Source: Neobacillus niacini (GTDB lineage Bacteria > Bacillota > Bacilli > Bacillales > Cytobacillaceae). From it: 64,000 nucleotides of DNA. Each line of letters begins with the position of its first letter. Position 1 is the stretch's first letter. Positions 20,401 through 29,436 of the stretch are shown piece by piece. The stretch lies in the NCBI RefSeq assembly GCF_030817595.1, contig NZ_JAUSZN010000001.1, positions 3,932,001 through 3,996,000 of the forward strand, read 5' to 3'. The notes below the pieces were generated by a model. It had not been told where the DNA came from and made no database searches. It was given only the letters and a program-made list of their open reading frames with translations. The position numbers and the translations under genes were made by a program.

Positions 20401-21088
20401 GGTTCAGTCGAAATTGTCCATTGCCAATTTCGTCCGCACCAATCCCGTTAGAAGCAACCTCCGCTGCCTTAACTCCATCGACCCAGACGATCAGCTTACC
20501 AGTACTGGCTGTGCCGTCCAGCGAAATCGTATAATTATGCCACATATCGGCTGCCGGTGCCGGGAAAGATGCCACTGTGGAATCCGCCCCATTCCGTTTA
20601 AGAACTACCGCAGCCATACCATTGCTGTAGTAAGGTCGAAGCGTAAGATTGTTATTATTATCAGCCCCATAAGATAAGAGGGTATTTACCGCGCTGGTAG
20701 AACGTGTTTGCGTCTTATTCAATTTAATATTTAACGAAAAAGAAATTTTCCTTCCCGTTACAGGGGATCCCGGATTGCTGCCCGCAATATGTCCATTGTT
20801 TGCATTTCCCGGATTGACCACTGTAACGTAGTCCGTTTTCCAGGATACATCACTGCCGGACAATTGCTGATTCTCATTCAACTTGTTTTTATACTGATAA
20901 GAACTATTTAACGGGTAGTGCGCCACAGTGACACTATCTAGTGAACTTACATTGAAGTCAAATTCTGTATCGGCTGCTTCGACGAAATGAGATGGAGTAA
21001 ACCCGCTGGTGATTACGCTTACAATTAACAACATAAGCAATAATCTCTTACCCCATTTACCAAAATTTATCCATAATATAGGTTTCAT
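17483..21088 (-). CDS. Secreted multidomain GH43 enzyme, probable exo-beta-1,3-galactanase
   Basis: About 1201 aa. A signal peptide (residues 1-38, ending FVEA) is followed by a LamG-like jelly roll (about 50-225), a small Ig-like bacterial domain (about 235-310) and a helical linker. A GH43 domain (about 400-790) opens with GNPIQAHGGGFL and YYWVGENK, a pattern I associate with GH43_24 exo-beta-1,3-galactanases. Then come an F5/8-type/CBM32 domain (about 800-945), an OmpL47-like repeat (TFYSLDGGTTWETYTAPF), an Ig-like segment and a C-terminal helical FIMAH-like domain (last 68). It would release galactose or branched galactosyl units from beta-1,3-galactan outside the cell. Start chosen for AAGGAG seven bases upstream. 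It has its own promoter element and terminator. GH43 secure, subfamily likely. Confidence 0.82.
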   Translation of the reverse strand: MKPILWINFGKWGKRLLLMLLIVSVITSGFTPSHFVEAADTEFDFNVSSLDSVTVAHYPLNSSYQYKNKLNENQQLSGSDVSWKTDYVTVVNPGNANNGHIAGSNPGSPVTGRKISFSLNIKLNKTQTRSTSAVNTLLSYGADNNNNLTLRPYYSNGMAAVVLKRNGADSTVASFPAPAADMWHNYTISLDGTASTGKLIVWVDGVKAAEVASNGIGADEIGNGQFRLNRTIATFSNLDSHYRDVRVFKAALDQDAATYFAREIRSFTWNDLLTLKPLTDGMVVREDLSLFRDPNIIWTSSDNSLINPSTGLVNRPTEGTSAKQVILTMKWFDFSQEYTVTVPSLKSELQAKYDEKKDTIRGDYTNGTWKTITQALDHAKSILADESATQWDIDRAALQIDEAFKWAQTVQPENVVNYSTAGVPVGETWYDTEGNPIQAHGGGFLQQTAEDGKPIYYWVGENKIHNSAVFHAVSLYSSRDLVNWKYEGNILDQFSQTVEGAEYGLLDNKWERPKLLYNEKTKKYVLWGHWETAGSYASSQIAVATADNVAGPYTFLGHWRPGGTLRNWRSDNGVYSDSEYYKSSGNRTTVSSSVQNDVTQMGYISRDFTVFADDDGTAYLVSSEGHSMRIHRLNEEYTDVDFTTYTFSDPAAKATDFESYNFYEGVGREAPAVVSTGEGYYLVTSGQSGWLPNQSAISYNADITDPHGWTPIKDENGKILPNFTFGNNSTYYSQSTNIMKLTKSDGSNSYVYMGDRWRPSQLSDSRYVWLPIAFNEAEHNASATFTTGWKLNAETGDVQFPKVELISEGKPATITNNDSATGIEKANDGITYNLNTWGDTSHFFGGLVAPYEYTIDLGDVYDLARIDVAYRLYNGSEMYHRYQIFGSTDNKNWTELVNNNTNMWAGFTSDKLSGNYRYVKLKVNEVRRVNNNALSNGWGSGLVEVQVYSNVDSTPPETTAEMNPADPDGENGWYKNPVIVTLSATDTMPGVDSTFYSLDGGTTWETYTAPFMVSQDGKNNVKYYSVDKAGNTEQVLTLEPINLDQTRPIIEFEGISDENYLDDQTLTVNYTVFDNISGVNNSSVAALLDGQPIENGTVIPLYKLSLGEHALTVSAKDQAGNPAAATVSFKTTTSISSLKELVKLFQTKGSITYEGIANSLLKKLENNELQSFINEVKAQNNKHISSEAASYLLRDAEYLLK

Positions 21089-21171
21089 TGCAATTCTCCT
21101 TTTCTTTTCTATCAATCTTCCACGTTTAAACTATTATCCTCCTTATTTTGTTTGAATCCGTTACAACTATC

Positions 21172-21235
21172 AGGTTATCTAATTTATCTTCCTTCATATA
21201 TGAATATTTTTACTAGATTTTCAAAAATTTTGACT
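21172..21235 (-). promoter_or_regulatory. 21-bp direct-repeat operator S1 before the galactanase gene
   Basis: Half-sites on the minus strand are AGTCAAAATT (21226-21235) and AGTAAAAATA (21205-21214), exactly 21 bp apart. A poor -10 (TAACCT) starts 28 bp after the second half-site, and a very degenerate cre-like TTGAATCCGTTACA (21152-21165) follows. The arrangement matches three other promoters of the locus. Confidence 0.6.
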
Positions 21236-21274
21236 TTTTCGATAAATATAATCTAACTTTACTTTTTCACCCCC

Positions 21275-21316
21275 AAAAAAGCAGTTAGATTCCACTTTAT
21301 GAATCTACTGCTTTTT
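21275..21316 (-). terminator. Intrinsic terminator after lacZ
   Basis: AAAAAGCAGTTAGATTC and GAATCTACTGCTTTTT pair apart from one bulged base around an eight-base loop. It ends the lyase-GH88-DUF2264-lacZ transcript. Confidence 0.85.
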
Positions 21317-21353
21317 ATGGGATTTGTTCTGAAACCTATTCAAATCTAGTTTT

Positions 21354-24300
21354 TTAAATTCTTTGAATCATAAAGTCAAATTCCATGAATTCATTTGCCT
21401 TAATAAGATGTTCCTCGTGAACTGGTGCACCCCAGCTGTCGTCACCGCCAACACCCATCTGCTTACCGGCAACTGTTACAACCGTATAGTGGACATTCGG
21501 CAGCTCGTAAATATGCTGGGCATTTTCAAGCTCGAAGGCAGTATATGGTGAAAAATTGCACTCTAACGGTTCTGTGACCGAAGAAATTCTAATTCCCTGA
21601 CCGTTTTGATTCGTGACATCCACACGACGGACTCCAGTACGATTCCCCGATTCCTGCGGCAAGACATAACCTGATAGATTATCACTTACTTGATTTTTAA
21701 AAATACCAAGTTTAGCACCCATAGCGCGGTCTGAGTAATTTTCTTCTGGACCCATCGCATACCAGTCTAATTGATCGTAATCCGCTGGAATCTTGAACGA
21801 CACTGCAAAAATCGGCAGCTGCGGCAAATTCTCAGCCCCTTTATACTCAGACTTTACGCGAACACTTCCATCTGGATAAACAGTGTATCCTGTCTTAACC
21901 TCAATATCTGGATTAATCGAGAACTTATAGGTAAAAGCAATACGAACATTACTGCTGTTCTCTTCGACTTCTATATTTACACACTTTCTCGTCAAGCTCG
22001 CTGCATACCACAGCCCGGAATGGAAGCCTTGAGAATATCCGCGATCATTGTCAGTCGTGGCTCTCCAAAACAATGGTGCTGGAGGAAGTGAAATCATTTC
22101 TTTACCTGCGTAGTTTAGGGAAACTAAACTGCCTGCACCTTTTGAGAACATAACCGTGAAGTCTCGGCCATGAACACCAATATTGACATCCCCATAGACA
22201 ACCCGTAAATTGCCGTTTACTGGTGCTAATCCCTTTGTACCCACTTGATAAACAAACTGACCGAATGCAATTTCATACCCTGCTTCTGCCCAAAGGGTGC
22301 CTTCCTTCAACACTAGTGATGTTTGAATACAATACTCACCTGTTTCAGCTTTGAACTCTTCAGGGATTTCAAACTCAAAACGTCCCTCACGTTGCGGTTC
22401 AACATTAACAAACAGCTTATTTCGATATAATTCCCTGCCTTCACGTAATAAGACATAATCCAGTTCAAAGACACTCGTATTCGTGAACAGACTCTCATTT
22501 TTAATGGTTACACCTATCCCATCTGGTACTAGTTTAAAATCTTGATATAAGAACTTAACTTCCTGCATTTTAGGTGAAAGCTCTCGGTTAGCGTAGACAA
22601 TCCCATTTGTACAGAATCCATAATCCGTCGGACGATCACCAAAATCTCCGCCATATGCAAGGAATTCATTTCCGTAACGGTCCTTTTTATAAATAGCTTG
22701 ATCAATATAATCCCAAATAAACCCTCCTTGATACATTGGATACTTCTGCTCAAGGTCCGTATATTTGTACATACCTCCAAGTGAATTTCCCATTGCATGC
22801 ATGTACTCACAGCTAATGTAAGGCTTCTCCGGATTATCATTTAAATATTTTTCAATATCAGATGGCTTCGCATACATGCGGCTTTCCATATCACTTGTGT
22901 CGTTATAATCACGGTTGTGGAAAACTCCTTCATAGTGAACAAGTCTACTAGGGTCCATCTTTTTGAAATATTTAGAGACATTAAGAATTACTTCACCAGC
23001 GTATGATTCGTTACCACAGGACCAAATCAAGATAGATGGGTGATTTTTATCTCGTTCTACCATCGAAATGGCTCGGTCCATGACGATTCCTTCCCATTCC
23101 GGCTTATTACCAGGAATGTTCCAGGAAGGCTCAACAGCCCCCATCTTTTGCCATGAGCCATGTGTTTCAAGATTCATCTCATCGATGACATATATCCCAT
23201 ACTCATCACATAGCTCGTACCAATAGCTTTGGTTAGGATAGTGAGAGGTACGGACTGCATTGATGTTATGACGTTTTAGGGTTTTAATATCCCAGAGCAT
23301 ATCTTCTTTTGTAATGGAACGGCCGTGACGGGGATTGAATTCATGACGGTTCACACCCTTAAATACAATCCGCTCTCCATTGAGGTGCATAATTTTATTC
23401 ACGAGTTCAAATCTTCTAAACCCAACCTTCTGTGCTACAACCTCTACTAAACTTCCAGCTTCGTTGTAGATTTGTATAAATAATTTGTACAAATACGGAT
23501 TTTCTGCACTCCAAAGTGCAGGCTGCTCAACAGCAAGGTTAATCGACCAATTGCCATCGATATATTCAGCTTCGCCCGTTTTAGCGAGAGTACCATTGGC
23601 ATCCACTAATTCTGCCGTTATTTTTGAAGCGGCCTTCCCTTGAAGCTTTAGGTCGACAGAAAGAGTACCTCTTGTAAAAGTGGAATCCAGTTCAGGGCGA
23701 ACATAGAGGTCGGCGGCATGAATTTCCGGAACTGTGTAAAGGTAAACATCACGGAAAATCCCAGAAAAACGCCAAAAGTCCTGGTCTTCAAGCCAACTGC
23801 CGGTACTCCGTTGATAAACCTCCACTGCGAGCTTGTTCTCACCTTCAACCAAATACGGTGTAAGTTCAAACTCAGCAGGGGTAAAAGAATCCTCGCTGTA
23901 TCCAACAAACTCACCATTTAACCATACATAAAAAGCAGACTCTACACCTTGGAAGGAAATATAAACTGGCTTATTTTTCATGTTAGTTGGAATTTTGAAG
24001 TATTTTACATAACTTCCTACCGGATTATGGTCGGTTGGAATTTCTGGCGGACGAATTTCATTATGACCGTCCCAAGGATACATCGTATTTACATACTGGG
24101 GCTGACCATAGCCTTGGAGCTGAATATGCCCAGGAACACTGATATCCCCCCAGCTGGAGCAGTGATATTCATTTTTATAAAATTGATCTGGTCTGTGGTC
24201 CGGATTAATACTATAGAAAAATTTCCAATTTCCATTTAAATCATGACGCATTTTCACCGGAGCTCCACTTTGCGCCTCCTCCAATTTCTCATAATAGAGA

Positions 24301-24380
24301 TGATCTGAATGCGCTGGAAGACGGTTTACAGAAAACACACTCACATCTGTAAGCCAGTTTAAATTTGGAACTGTTGTCAT
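21354..24380 (-). CDS. lacZ: GH2 beta-galactosidase (LacZ type)
   Basis: A 1008-aa enzyme of LacZ length and order: sugar-binding domain (YSEDSFTPAEFEL, about 155), an Ig-like domain, then the TIM barrel with GVNRHEFNPRHGR, NAVRTSHYPN, ILIWSCGNES (acid/base Glu, about 455) and ISCEYMHAMGNS (nucleophile Glu, about 525), and the C-terminal Bgal_small_N domain with YAMGPEENYSDR. No signal peptide, so it acts in the cytoplasm on imported galactosides. It is the last gene of the operon starting with the lyase. In this setting it probably serves galacto-oligosaccharides of plant glycan rather than lactose; that is inference. Confidence 0.93.
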   Translation of the reverse strand: MTTVPNLNWLTDVSVFSVNRLPAHSDHLYYEKLEEAQSGAPVKMRHDLNGNWKFFYSINPDHRPDQFYKNEYHCSSWGDISVPGHIQLQGYGQPQYVNTMYPWDGHNEIRPPEIPTDHNPVGSYVKYFKIPTNMKNKPVYISFQGVESAFYVWLNGEFVGYSEDSFTPAEFELTPYLVEGENKLAVEVYQRSTGSWLEDQDFWRFSGIFRDVYLYTVPEIHAADLYVRPELDSTFTRGTLSVDLKLQGKAASKITAELVDANGTLAKTGEAEYIDGNWSINLAVEQPALWSAENPYLYKLFIQIYNEAGSLVEVVAQKVGFRRFELVNKIMHLNGERIVFKGVNRHEFNPRHGRSITKEDMLWDIKTLKRHNINAVRTSHYPNQSYWYELCDEYGIYVIDEMNLETHGSWQKMGAVEPSWNIPGNKPEWEGIVMDRAISMVERDKNHPSILIWSCGNESYAGEVILNVSKYFKKMDPSRLVHYEGVFHNRDYNDTSDMESRMYAKPSDIEKYLNDNPEKPYISCEYMHAMGNSLGGMYKYTDLEQKYPMYQGGFIWDYIDQAIYKKDRYGNEFLAYGGDFGDRPTDYGFCTNGIVYANRELSPKMQEVKFLYQDFKLVPDGIGVTIKNESLFTNTSVFELDYVLLREGRELYRNKLFVNVEPQREGRFEFEIPEEFKAETGEYCIQTSLVLKEGTLWAEAGYEIAFGQFVYQVGTKGLAPVNGNLRVVYGDVNIGVHGRDFTVMFSKGAGSLVSLNYAGKEMISLPPAPLFWRATTDNDRGYSQGFHSGLWYAASLTRKCVNIEVEENSSNVRIAFTYKFSINPDIEVKTGYTVYPDGSVRVKSEYKGAENLPQLPIFAVSFKIPADYDQLDWYAMGPEENYSDRAMGAKLGIFKNQVSDNLSGYVLPQESGNRTGVRRVDVTNQNGQGIRISSVTEPLECNFSPYTAFELENAQHIYELPNVHYTVVTVAGKQMGVGGDDSWGAPVHEEHLIKANEFMEFDFMIQRI

Positions 24381-24401
24381 ATCTACTTACACTTCCTATC
24401 T

Positions 24402-26252
24402 TCATTTATGAATAATAATCTTCTCTTCGCCGAGTTCCAAGTATATATTTTCTTCCCCAAATTCAATCTTTGGCGTGGTTTCCCATTGGTTCATAATGGT
24501 CTCATTTCCTGGTTCCCCAAAAACGGCATTTACAAGCCAATGTGTCCCTGGTTTTAGACTAGCCTTTATAGTTGGTATAACGGTGCGTGTATTTACTAGA
24601 TTTGTATTTGCATTTGGATAGACGAGCTCTGATTTGCCATTTCCATATAAGTTCTTTATACCGCTTACAGCCCAAGGTGAAATAGCTGCACTTTCTTTTA
24701 ACAGCGTAATTCCCTCTGCCTTTTGCCCATTATATTGGGTATGCTCCAATCCTAGAGCGAATCCACCTTCTGCAACATCAAGGTTTCTTCTTGTCTCTAT
24801 ACAATGGACTCGGATATGCCAGGGGGTCCCTGGAACGAGCCATGTTTTAATTTCAACATCATCCCACGGCTTCCATTTTGTGTAGATTACATTCTCGTTT
24901 ACCTCATATTCCTCGCACTTTCTTTTACCTCTATAGATATTGTCGCCCTCGCTGACAGCAAGCATCGAATCAAATGCACCCTGTGCAAGTCCCCATTCTG
25001 CTTTTTGCACACTAAATCCAAAAATATTGGAGTAAACAAATTTTTCATATTTCGCTGCAATATGAGAGTGATCATTTGTATGCTGGTACCCAGCGTTAAA
25101 TGCAGCAACATGGTTTTGTTCATCCTGTCTGCATAGGATAAAACGTGGTGAGTGCTGCACAACCTTCTCCTTTAATGAAGGAAGAAGTTCCTCCTCCACC
25201 TCCCAAAAAGGATGATCCACAGGCAGTGCTAAAGGCAGGAAGGTTTTTAACGCCCAATATGGTGAACATGGTGAATTATAGTTCTCTGCCATGACCAAAT
25301 TTGGATAACTATAGCCAATCGTCAGCAGTCCATTATGGTCAAATATATTTTGACTGAACCATGAGCGGAGGTTCCGCAGGATAAGTCCCTTCATCACGCC
25401 TAGTGGAAACACATCGACCTCTGCGTAGACAAGGGCACTCCAAAAGGAAGATTGAGCAAATCGATATGACAGACTTCTTCCATATGGCAGGGCGGAACCA
25501 TCATTCGCAAACCAGTAGATAAAGTCCTTGGCAAATGCCGCTGCCCTGCTTTTGTACAGCTTTGCCCTTTCTGGATCCTCACTGCCCATCAATTTTGCAT
25601 AAAGCAGGCTATAAAAATGAATGGCAAACGGTCCATAATAATCACAATGAGCACCTACCCCATCTGAATACCAACCATTCTGTAGATAGAAGTGTTCTAT
25701 TCGTTCAAGATTCCCTATCACTGTTTCACGATTATATGGTAAGCCAACTCTTTTAAACCCAAGGTTGACAATTACCGGGAAAAATAACCAGTTGCAATCG
25801 TAAACTTTGATTGTGTTGATTTGATTTAGCCACTGGAACAAATTATCTTTTTCCAAATCACTTAAAGGCTCCCAAATCTTTTCAGGTATGAGTGCGAGTG
25901 CATATCCAAATGCCGCCATTTCTACCGCACGCTGATCAAAGTCTGCGATATCTCCCCAATATTCTTCATGAGAAGGATCTGTACCATTCTTTATGCCCTG
26001 CATGTGGATATCCCAAATTTCCGATTCTTCTCCACCTGCTAACAAGGGAACAAGTCCCCATAATAATCTTGAGAAACCTTCCATTCCAGCTAGAGAATCT
26101 GGGTATCCCGCCCCTGTACTGCCTAATTGAAGGAGGGTTTTCCCCTTGGAGTAAAAAGGTTTTAATGGGTTTAAAATCTGTTTTACTGCCTCACTCAAAT
26201 CCTCCCTTGATTTAAGTGGATTTTTCTGAATAGGTAAATCGAGTTTTATCAT
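24402..26252 (-). CDS. DUF2264 family protein
   Basis: A 616-aa cytoplasmic protein with the DUF2264 N-terminal signature (TGAGYPDSLAGMEGFSRLLW, about residues 46-65) followed by long alpha-helical repeats (NWLFFPVIVNLG, HFYLQNGWYSDG, CDYYGPFAIHFY) and a beta-rich C-terminal half (ITLLKESAAISPWAVSG). The helical part resembles an alpha/alpha-toroid, the fold of many lyases and unsaturated uronyl hydrolases, so a role in glycan breakdown is plausible although activity is unassigned. The start MIKLDL has AGGAGGG six bases upstream; the longer frame adds 17 unconvincing residues. It lies between the GH88 and lacZ genes in one operon, and DUF2264 genes often occur in such clusters. Confidence 0.82.
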   Translation of the reverse strand: MIKLDLPIQKNPLKSREDLSEAVKQILNPLKPFYSKGKTLLQLGSTGAGYPDSLAGMEGFSRLLWGLVPLLAGGEESEIWDIHMQGIKNGTDPSHEEYWGDIADFDQRAVEMAAFGYALALIPEKIWEPLSDLEKDNLFQWLNQINTIKVYDCNWLFFPVIVNLGFKRVGLPYNRETVIGNLERIEHFYLQNGWYSDGVGAHCDYYGPFAIHFYSLLYAKLMGSEDPERAKLYKSRAAAFAKDFIYWFANDGSALPYGRSLSYRFAQSSFWSALVYAEVDVFPLGVMKGLILRNLRSWFSQNIFDHNGLLTIGYSYPNLVMAENYNSPCSPYWALKTFLPLALPVDHPFWEVEEELLPSLKEKVVQHSPRFILCRQDEQNHVAAFNAGYQHTNDHSHIAAKYEKFVYSNIFGFSVQKAEWGLAQGAFDSMLAVSEGDNIYRGKRKCEEYEVNENVIYTKWKPWDDVEIKTWLVPGTPWHIRVHCIETRRNLDVAEGGFALGLEHTQYNGQKAEGITLLKESAAISPWAVSGIKNLYGNGKSELVYPNANTNLVNTRTVIPTIKASLKPGTHWLVNAVFGEPGNETIMNQWETTPKIEFGEENIYLELGEEKIIIHK

Positions 26253-26304
26253 AAACTTCCCTCCTGATAGAGAAATGGTTTCTTTTTTTCCAGTTGCTAT
26301 CAAT

Positions 26305-27426
26305 CTACCAAAATAATTCTTTATACCCTTTTAAATACGCTAGACCCTCGACAAAATAGTAGTCACCATATATAAGCGGATTATCCATATATTTTCCTTG
26401 CGGGAAATGACTTGTTGCATGAAGAATCAATCCTTCTTCTGAGCCTTCCCAATCACTGTAATGGTTATATAAGGACTGAAGTATCCTTTCTCCTGCTTTC
26501 CTATATATAGGAGACTCTGGCGAAGCTACTTTATCCGCAAGCAAGAGCAAGCCGCACGCAGCTATGGCTCCTGCTGAAGAGTCTTTTGGTGAAGCTACAT
26601 CCGCAGGGATTCGAAAATCCCAATCTGGAACGAAGTCTTCCGACAAGTGGGCAATAAAAAAGTGAGCAACCCGTTTGGAATATTCTAGGTATTTTTCTTC
26701 GCCTGTATAATGATAAGTTAATGTGAGACCATATATGGCCCATGCGGTTCCTCGAGACCATGCCGATTCTGGTCCATACCCCTGCCCGCCAAGCGCTTCT
26801 ATCTTTTCACCGCTATCCGGGTTGAACCGAATAATATGGTGAACTCCGCCATCACTCCGGATAAAGTGATCTAACACCATTTCGGCATGCTTTTTTGCCA
26901 CACCCTTGAATCTGGGATCACCTGTTTCTTCAGATGCCCAATACAAGAGCGGCAGGTTCATCATACAGTCGATGATGGCAATTCCACTATTGTCTTCTCC
27001 TTCTGTCCAAGGATTCCAAGCGCGAATATAGTTACCATTTGGGTTAAAGCGGCCCATTAATAGATTTGCCGCTACCAACGCCCGCCGTTTCGATTCTTCT
27101 TCACCTAGGATTTTATGTCTAGCCACACTGGTCAATGTCCACATAAAACCCATATCATGATCGAGTTTGTAATAGTTTCGTTGTACAGCATCTAACTTTT
27201 TCTCACATTCTTCGGCGAGTTTTCTTAAATTCTCATCTTTTGAATCTCGATAAATAAGCCATAATATTCCTGGCCAAAACCCCGCAGTCCACCAATGAGG
27301 TTCTGCAAGTACATACTGGCCATTCTCGCTGGCATGCGGAAAATTCGCACCTATTCTCTCACTTGTTCTACTAATTTTATTCGTTACCTTTTCCCACGCT
27401 TCTTCTACCCACTGTTGAGTAATCAT
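26305..27426 (-). CDS. GH88 unsaturated glucuronyl hydrolase
   Basis: A 373-aa alpha/alpha-barrel protein. Key segments are LDHDMGFMW (catalytic Asp region, about residue 93), WTEGEDNSGIAIIDCMMNLP (second conserved Asp, about 155), GQGYGPESAWSRGTAWAIYG (about 215) and DSSAGAIAACGLL (about 285), as in Bacillus UGL. Such enzymes hydrate the unsaturated uronic acid left at the non-reducing end by a polysaccharide lyase, which releases it. No signal peptide, so it acts on imported oligosaccharides. It directly follows the lyase-like gene, its expected partner. Start ATG chosen for GGTGA five bases upstream; a GTG three codons earlier is also open. GH105 is the close alternative. Confidence 0.88.
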   Translation of the reverse strand: MITQQWVEEAWEKVTNKISRTSERIGANFPHASENGQYVLAEPHWWTAGFWPGILWLIYRDSKDENLRKLAEECEKKLDAVQRNYYKLDHDMGFMWTLTSVARHKILGEEESKRRALVAANLLMGRFNPNGNYIRAWNPWTEGEDNSGIAIIDCMMNLPLLYWASEETGDPRFKGVAKKHAEMVLDHFIRSDGGVHHIIRFNPDSGEKIEALGGQGYGPESAWSRGTAWAIYGLTLTYHYTGEEKYLEYSKRVAHFFIAHLSEDFVPDWDFRIPADVASPKDSSAGAIAACGLLLLADKVASPESPIYRKAGERILQSLYNHYSDWEGSEEGLILHATSHFPQGKYMDNPLIYGDYYFVEGLAYLKGYKELFW

Positions 27427-27440
27427 ACTCTTCACCCCGC

Positions 27441-29267
27441 CTATTCAAATTGAAATGCCAACTCGACACTACACTCTCTATCTGGGTGCAGTACAATAAA
27501 GTCGAGGGCTAGATTATCTTCTGATTTACCGAAATGATTAATAAAATTAATCAATTTTGTTTCTAGTTTTAACTGACTCTTATCATATGAAATTCTTACT
27601 TTATTCTTTCCTTCTAGAAGGACTCCATCATCGGTTTTTGTTATTAATAATACAGGTGTAATGAACCGTTCCATGATTGAACGTGGCTGCTCAGCAAAAG
27701 AATAAGTGTCTTCCACTACCAGTTTTGGAAGATTTGTTTTTACCCACGTAAACCTTCGCTTTACACTTTGAAGACTGTTAACCTCATACGCATTTGCGAT
27801 ATCCATTTCATAGATATCAACATCTTCTCCTATTGAAACCTGAAGAATGTTTGCATATTTTGCTGACCCTGGTGTTTGAAATTGTTCGTTTATTATTGGA
27901 ACAGAATGACCCTGTGAGCCATTACAAAGAAAAGAATAGCGTTTTTCACTAAAGTAATCCTTACTGTATAAACCACTTCCTAGATCTTTAAAAAACACTT
28001 CTGTATTACCTTGCAAAATGAAGTGGCCAATGTCGTTATGGTTATGAGGCTCGTCGTTATGTCCGCCTTTTGCTGCAAATGCAAAACTTCCCGATTCACA
28101 AATGTGCCTCGAAAGAAACCACTCCGAGTCCTTTGAAAAATGGGTGCCATTTCTCCAAGGTAATGGAACAGACTCTTCATCAAACCACAATAGATTTCGG
28201 ATTGCTGGAGCCCATCTGCTACAATGGTCGTCCGTATAATGAGAACGAAGATATGTTTCTGGAACTTCGAAATCACTATAAATTTTGCTTAAATAATGGC
28301 TCAGCCCCAGAAAAACGGAAGCTGTTGGAAGTGAATCTGAAAAGTTAACAACAAGATTTCGATTTAAAAAGGTCCTTTGTTGAAAAAGTGCAATTTGATG
28401 AACCTTCTCAGATTCGAATAGATTCAGCTTTCCTTCAGTCTTTTTCTTCAATAAATCTGCGAAATAGACATAATATCCAAAACCATATTGCCAATATCCA
28501 TAACCCTCAAGGCATATCCCATCATCTTGGAAGCCTTTTAAGTAAGAACTCATTGCGTCCATAACCCTTTCCAAAATGATGGTAAGTTCGTCCTGATCTT
28601 GGATTAAATGCAGTGCTGCACAACCAATGGATCCTGCACATACAGCCGCCCAATTATGTGTTTGTTTCTCCCAGCCAAAGGTTTTTTCTTTAAATGGGAA
28701 AAAGATTCTATTGTATATTTCTTCATAAATACGCTTACAAATTTGCGGATTTAAATGTTCCTCCGTTAGTTTTACTATTTCACCTAACGAAAAGGCGGTT
28801 TCAGCAGCAAATAAATCAATAGTATACTCCTTCTTACTTGGCTCATTGAGTGAGTAATTAACGTTCACCGATGTTTCCGGACTATTTTGTAAATGCGCAG
28901 GCAGGCACCAGGAATATTCATTGCAAACGGACCATATCGTGTTTTCTAGTGCTGTTAAATATTCATCTTGTTCAGGTTCAAGTAACACCATAATTGCAAA
29001 GGTCGTTAACCGTCTCCGCTTTTCAAAATATACCTTTTCGAATTCTAGCCGGGAGCCGGTTTCACCAAAAATGTTGAACAAGGAAAACGTTAGTTCAGGA
29101 TCACTTTCTTGTAAAAGTCTATCCCCCTCATCCCTAATTTCATTAAGAAGCAATTGATAAGCGGGATTTTCCCTAATGCCTTTCCACCAATTTAGTTTGA
29201 ATTCCCTAGTAGGAAACAATAGGGAAGTTTCGGAACCTAATAAACTCTTAAGCTGTGCGGTAAGCAA
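27441..29267 (-). CDS. Heparinase II/III-like polysaccharide lyase family protein
   Basis: A 608-aa protein with an N-terminal alpha/alpha-toroid (THNWAAVCAGSIGCAALHL at about 225, GYGYWQYGFGYYVYFADLL at about 270) and a C-terminal beta-sandwich beginning at the heparinase II/III signature AAKGGHNDEPHNHNDIGHF (about 400), followed by VFFKDLGSG and RYSFLCNGSQGHS. Conserved Asn, His and Tyr fit a metal-dependent uronate lyase. There is no signal peptide. Followed by GH88 and found in a galactan cluster, it could cleave glucuronate-containing side chains, as PL27 L-rhamnose-glucuronate lyases do in arabinogalactan; the exact PL family is not established here. It starts with TTG eight bases after AGGAGG and is the first gene of the four-gene operon. 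Confidence 0.8.
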   Translation of the reverse strand: MLTAQLKSLLGSETSLLFPTREFKLNWWKGIRENPAYQLLLNEIRDEGDRLLQESDPELTFSLFNIFGETGSRLEFEKVYFEKRRRLTTFAIMVLLEPEQDEYLTALENTIWSVCNEYSWCLPAHLQNSPETSVNVNYSLNEPSKKEYTIDLFAAETAFSLGEIVKLTEEHLNPQICKRIYEEIYNRIFFPFKEKTFGWEKQTHNWAAVCAGSIGCAALHLIQDQDELTIILERVMDAMSSYLKGFQDDGICLEGYGYWQYGFGYYVYFADLLKKKTEGKLNLFESEKVHQIALFQQRTFLNRNLVVNFSDSLPTASVFLGLSHYLSKIYSDFEVPETYLRSHYTDDHCSRWAPAIRNLLWFDEESVPLPWRNGTHFSKDSEWFLSRHICESGSFAFAAKGGHNDEPHNHNDIGHFILQGNTEVFFKDLGSGLYSKDYFSEKRYSFLCNGSQGHSVPIINEQFQTPGSAKYANILQVSIGEDVDIYEMDIANAYEVNSLQSVKRRFTWVKTNLPKLVVEDTYSFAEQPRSIMERFITPVLLITKTDDGVLLEGKNKVRISYDKSQLKLETKLINFINHFGKSEDNLALDFIVLHPDRECSVELAFQFE

Positions 29268-29296
29268 AATATATACCTCCTACTCCAATTCCTTTT

Positions 29297-29361
29297 ATTA
29301 TAAAATAGGGCGAGTTGAAACTATTAACGGTATTTTGATATATATATACAAAATTTTGACT
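29297..29361 (-). promoter_or_regulatory. 21-bp direct-repeat operator S2 and promoter before the lyase operon
   Basis: Minus-strand half-sites AGTCAAAATT (29352-29361) and TATCAAAATA (29331-29340) are exactly 21 bp apart. A perfect TATAAT (29297-29302) begins exactly 29 bp after the second half-site, the same distance as at the GH27 promoter. No good -35 is present, as expected for an activator-dependent promoter. Confidence 0.68.
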
Positions 29362-29374
29362 ATCTTTTTTCATG

Positions 29375-29413
29375 AAAGTGACCCAATAGGAACATTCCCT
29401 ATTGGGTCACTTT
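29375..29413. terminator. Terminator after the ABC exporter pair
   Basis: A perfect 16-bp stem (AAAGTGACCCAATAGG and complement) with a seven-base loop. It ends the exporter transcript just upstream of operator S2. Only a short T-run follows on either strand. Confidence 0.75.
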
Positions 29414-29436
29414 ACGTAACACTTTTACTCTTTTGG

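Noticed and set aside
21193..21204. Perfect palindrome TTCATATATGAA as the galactanase operator
   Set aside because: It is short and AT-rich and is not repeated at the other three promoters, unlike the 21-bp direct repeats beside it.
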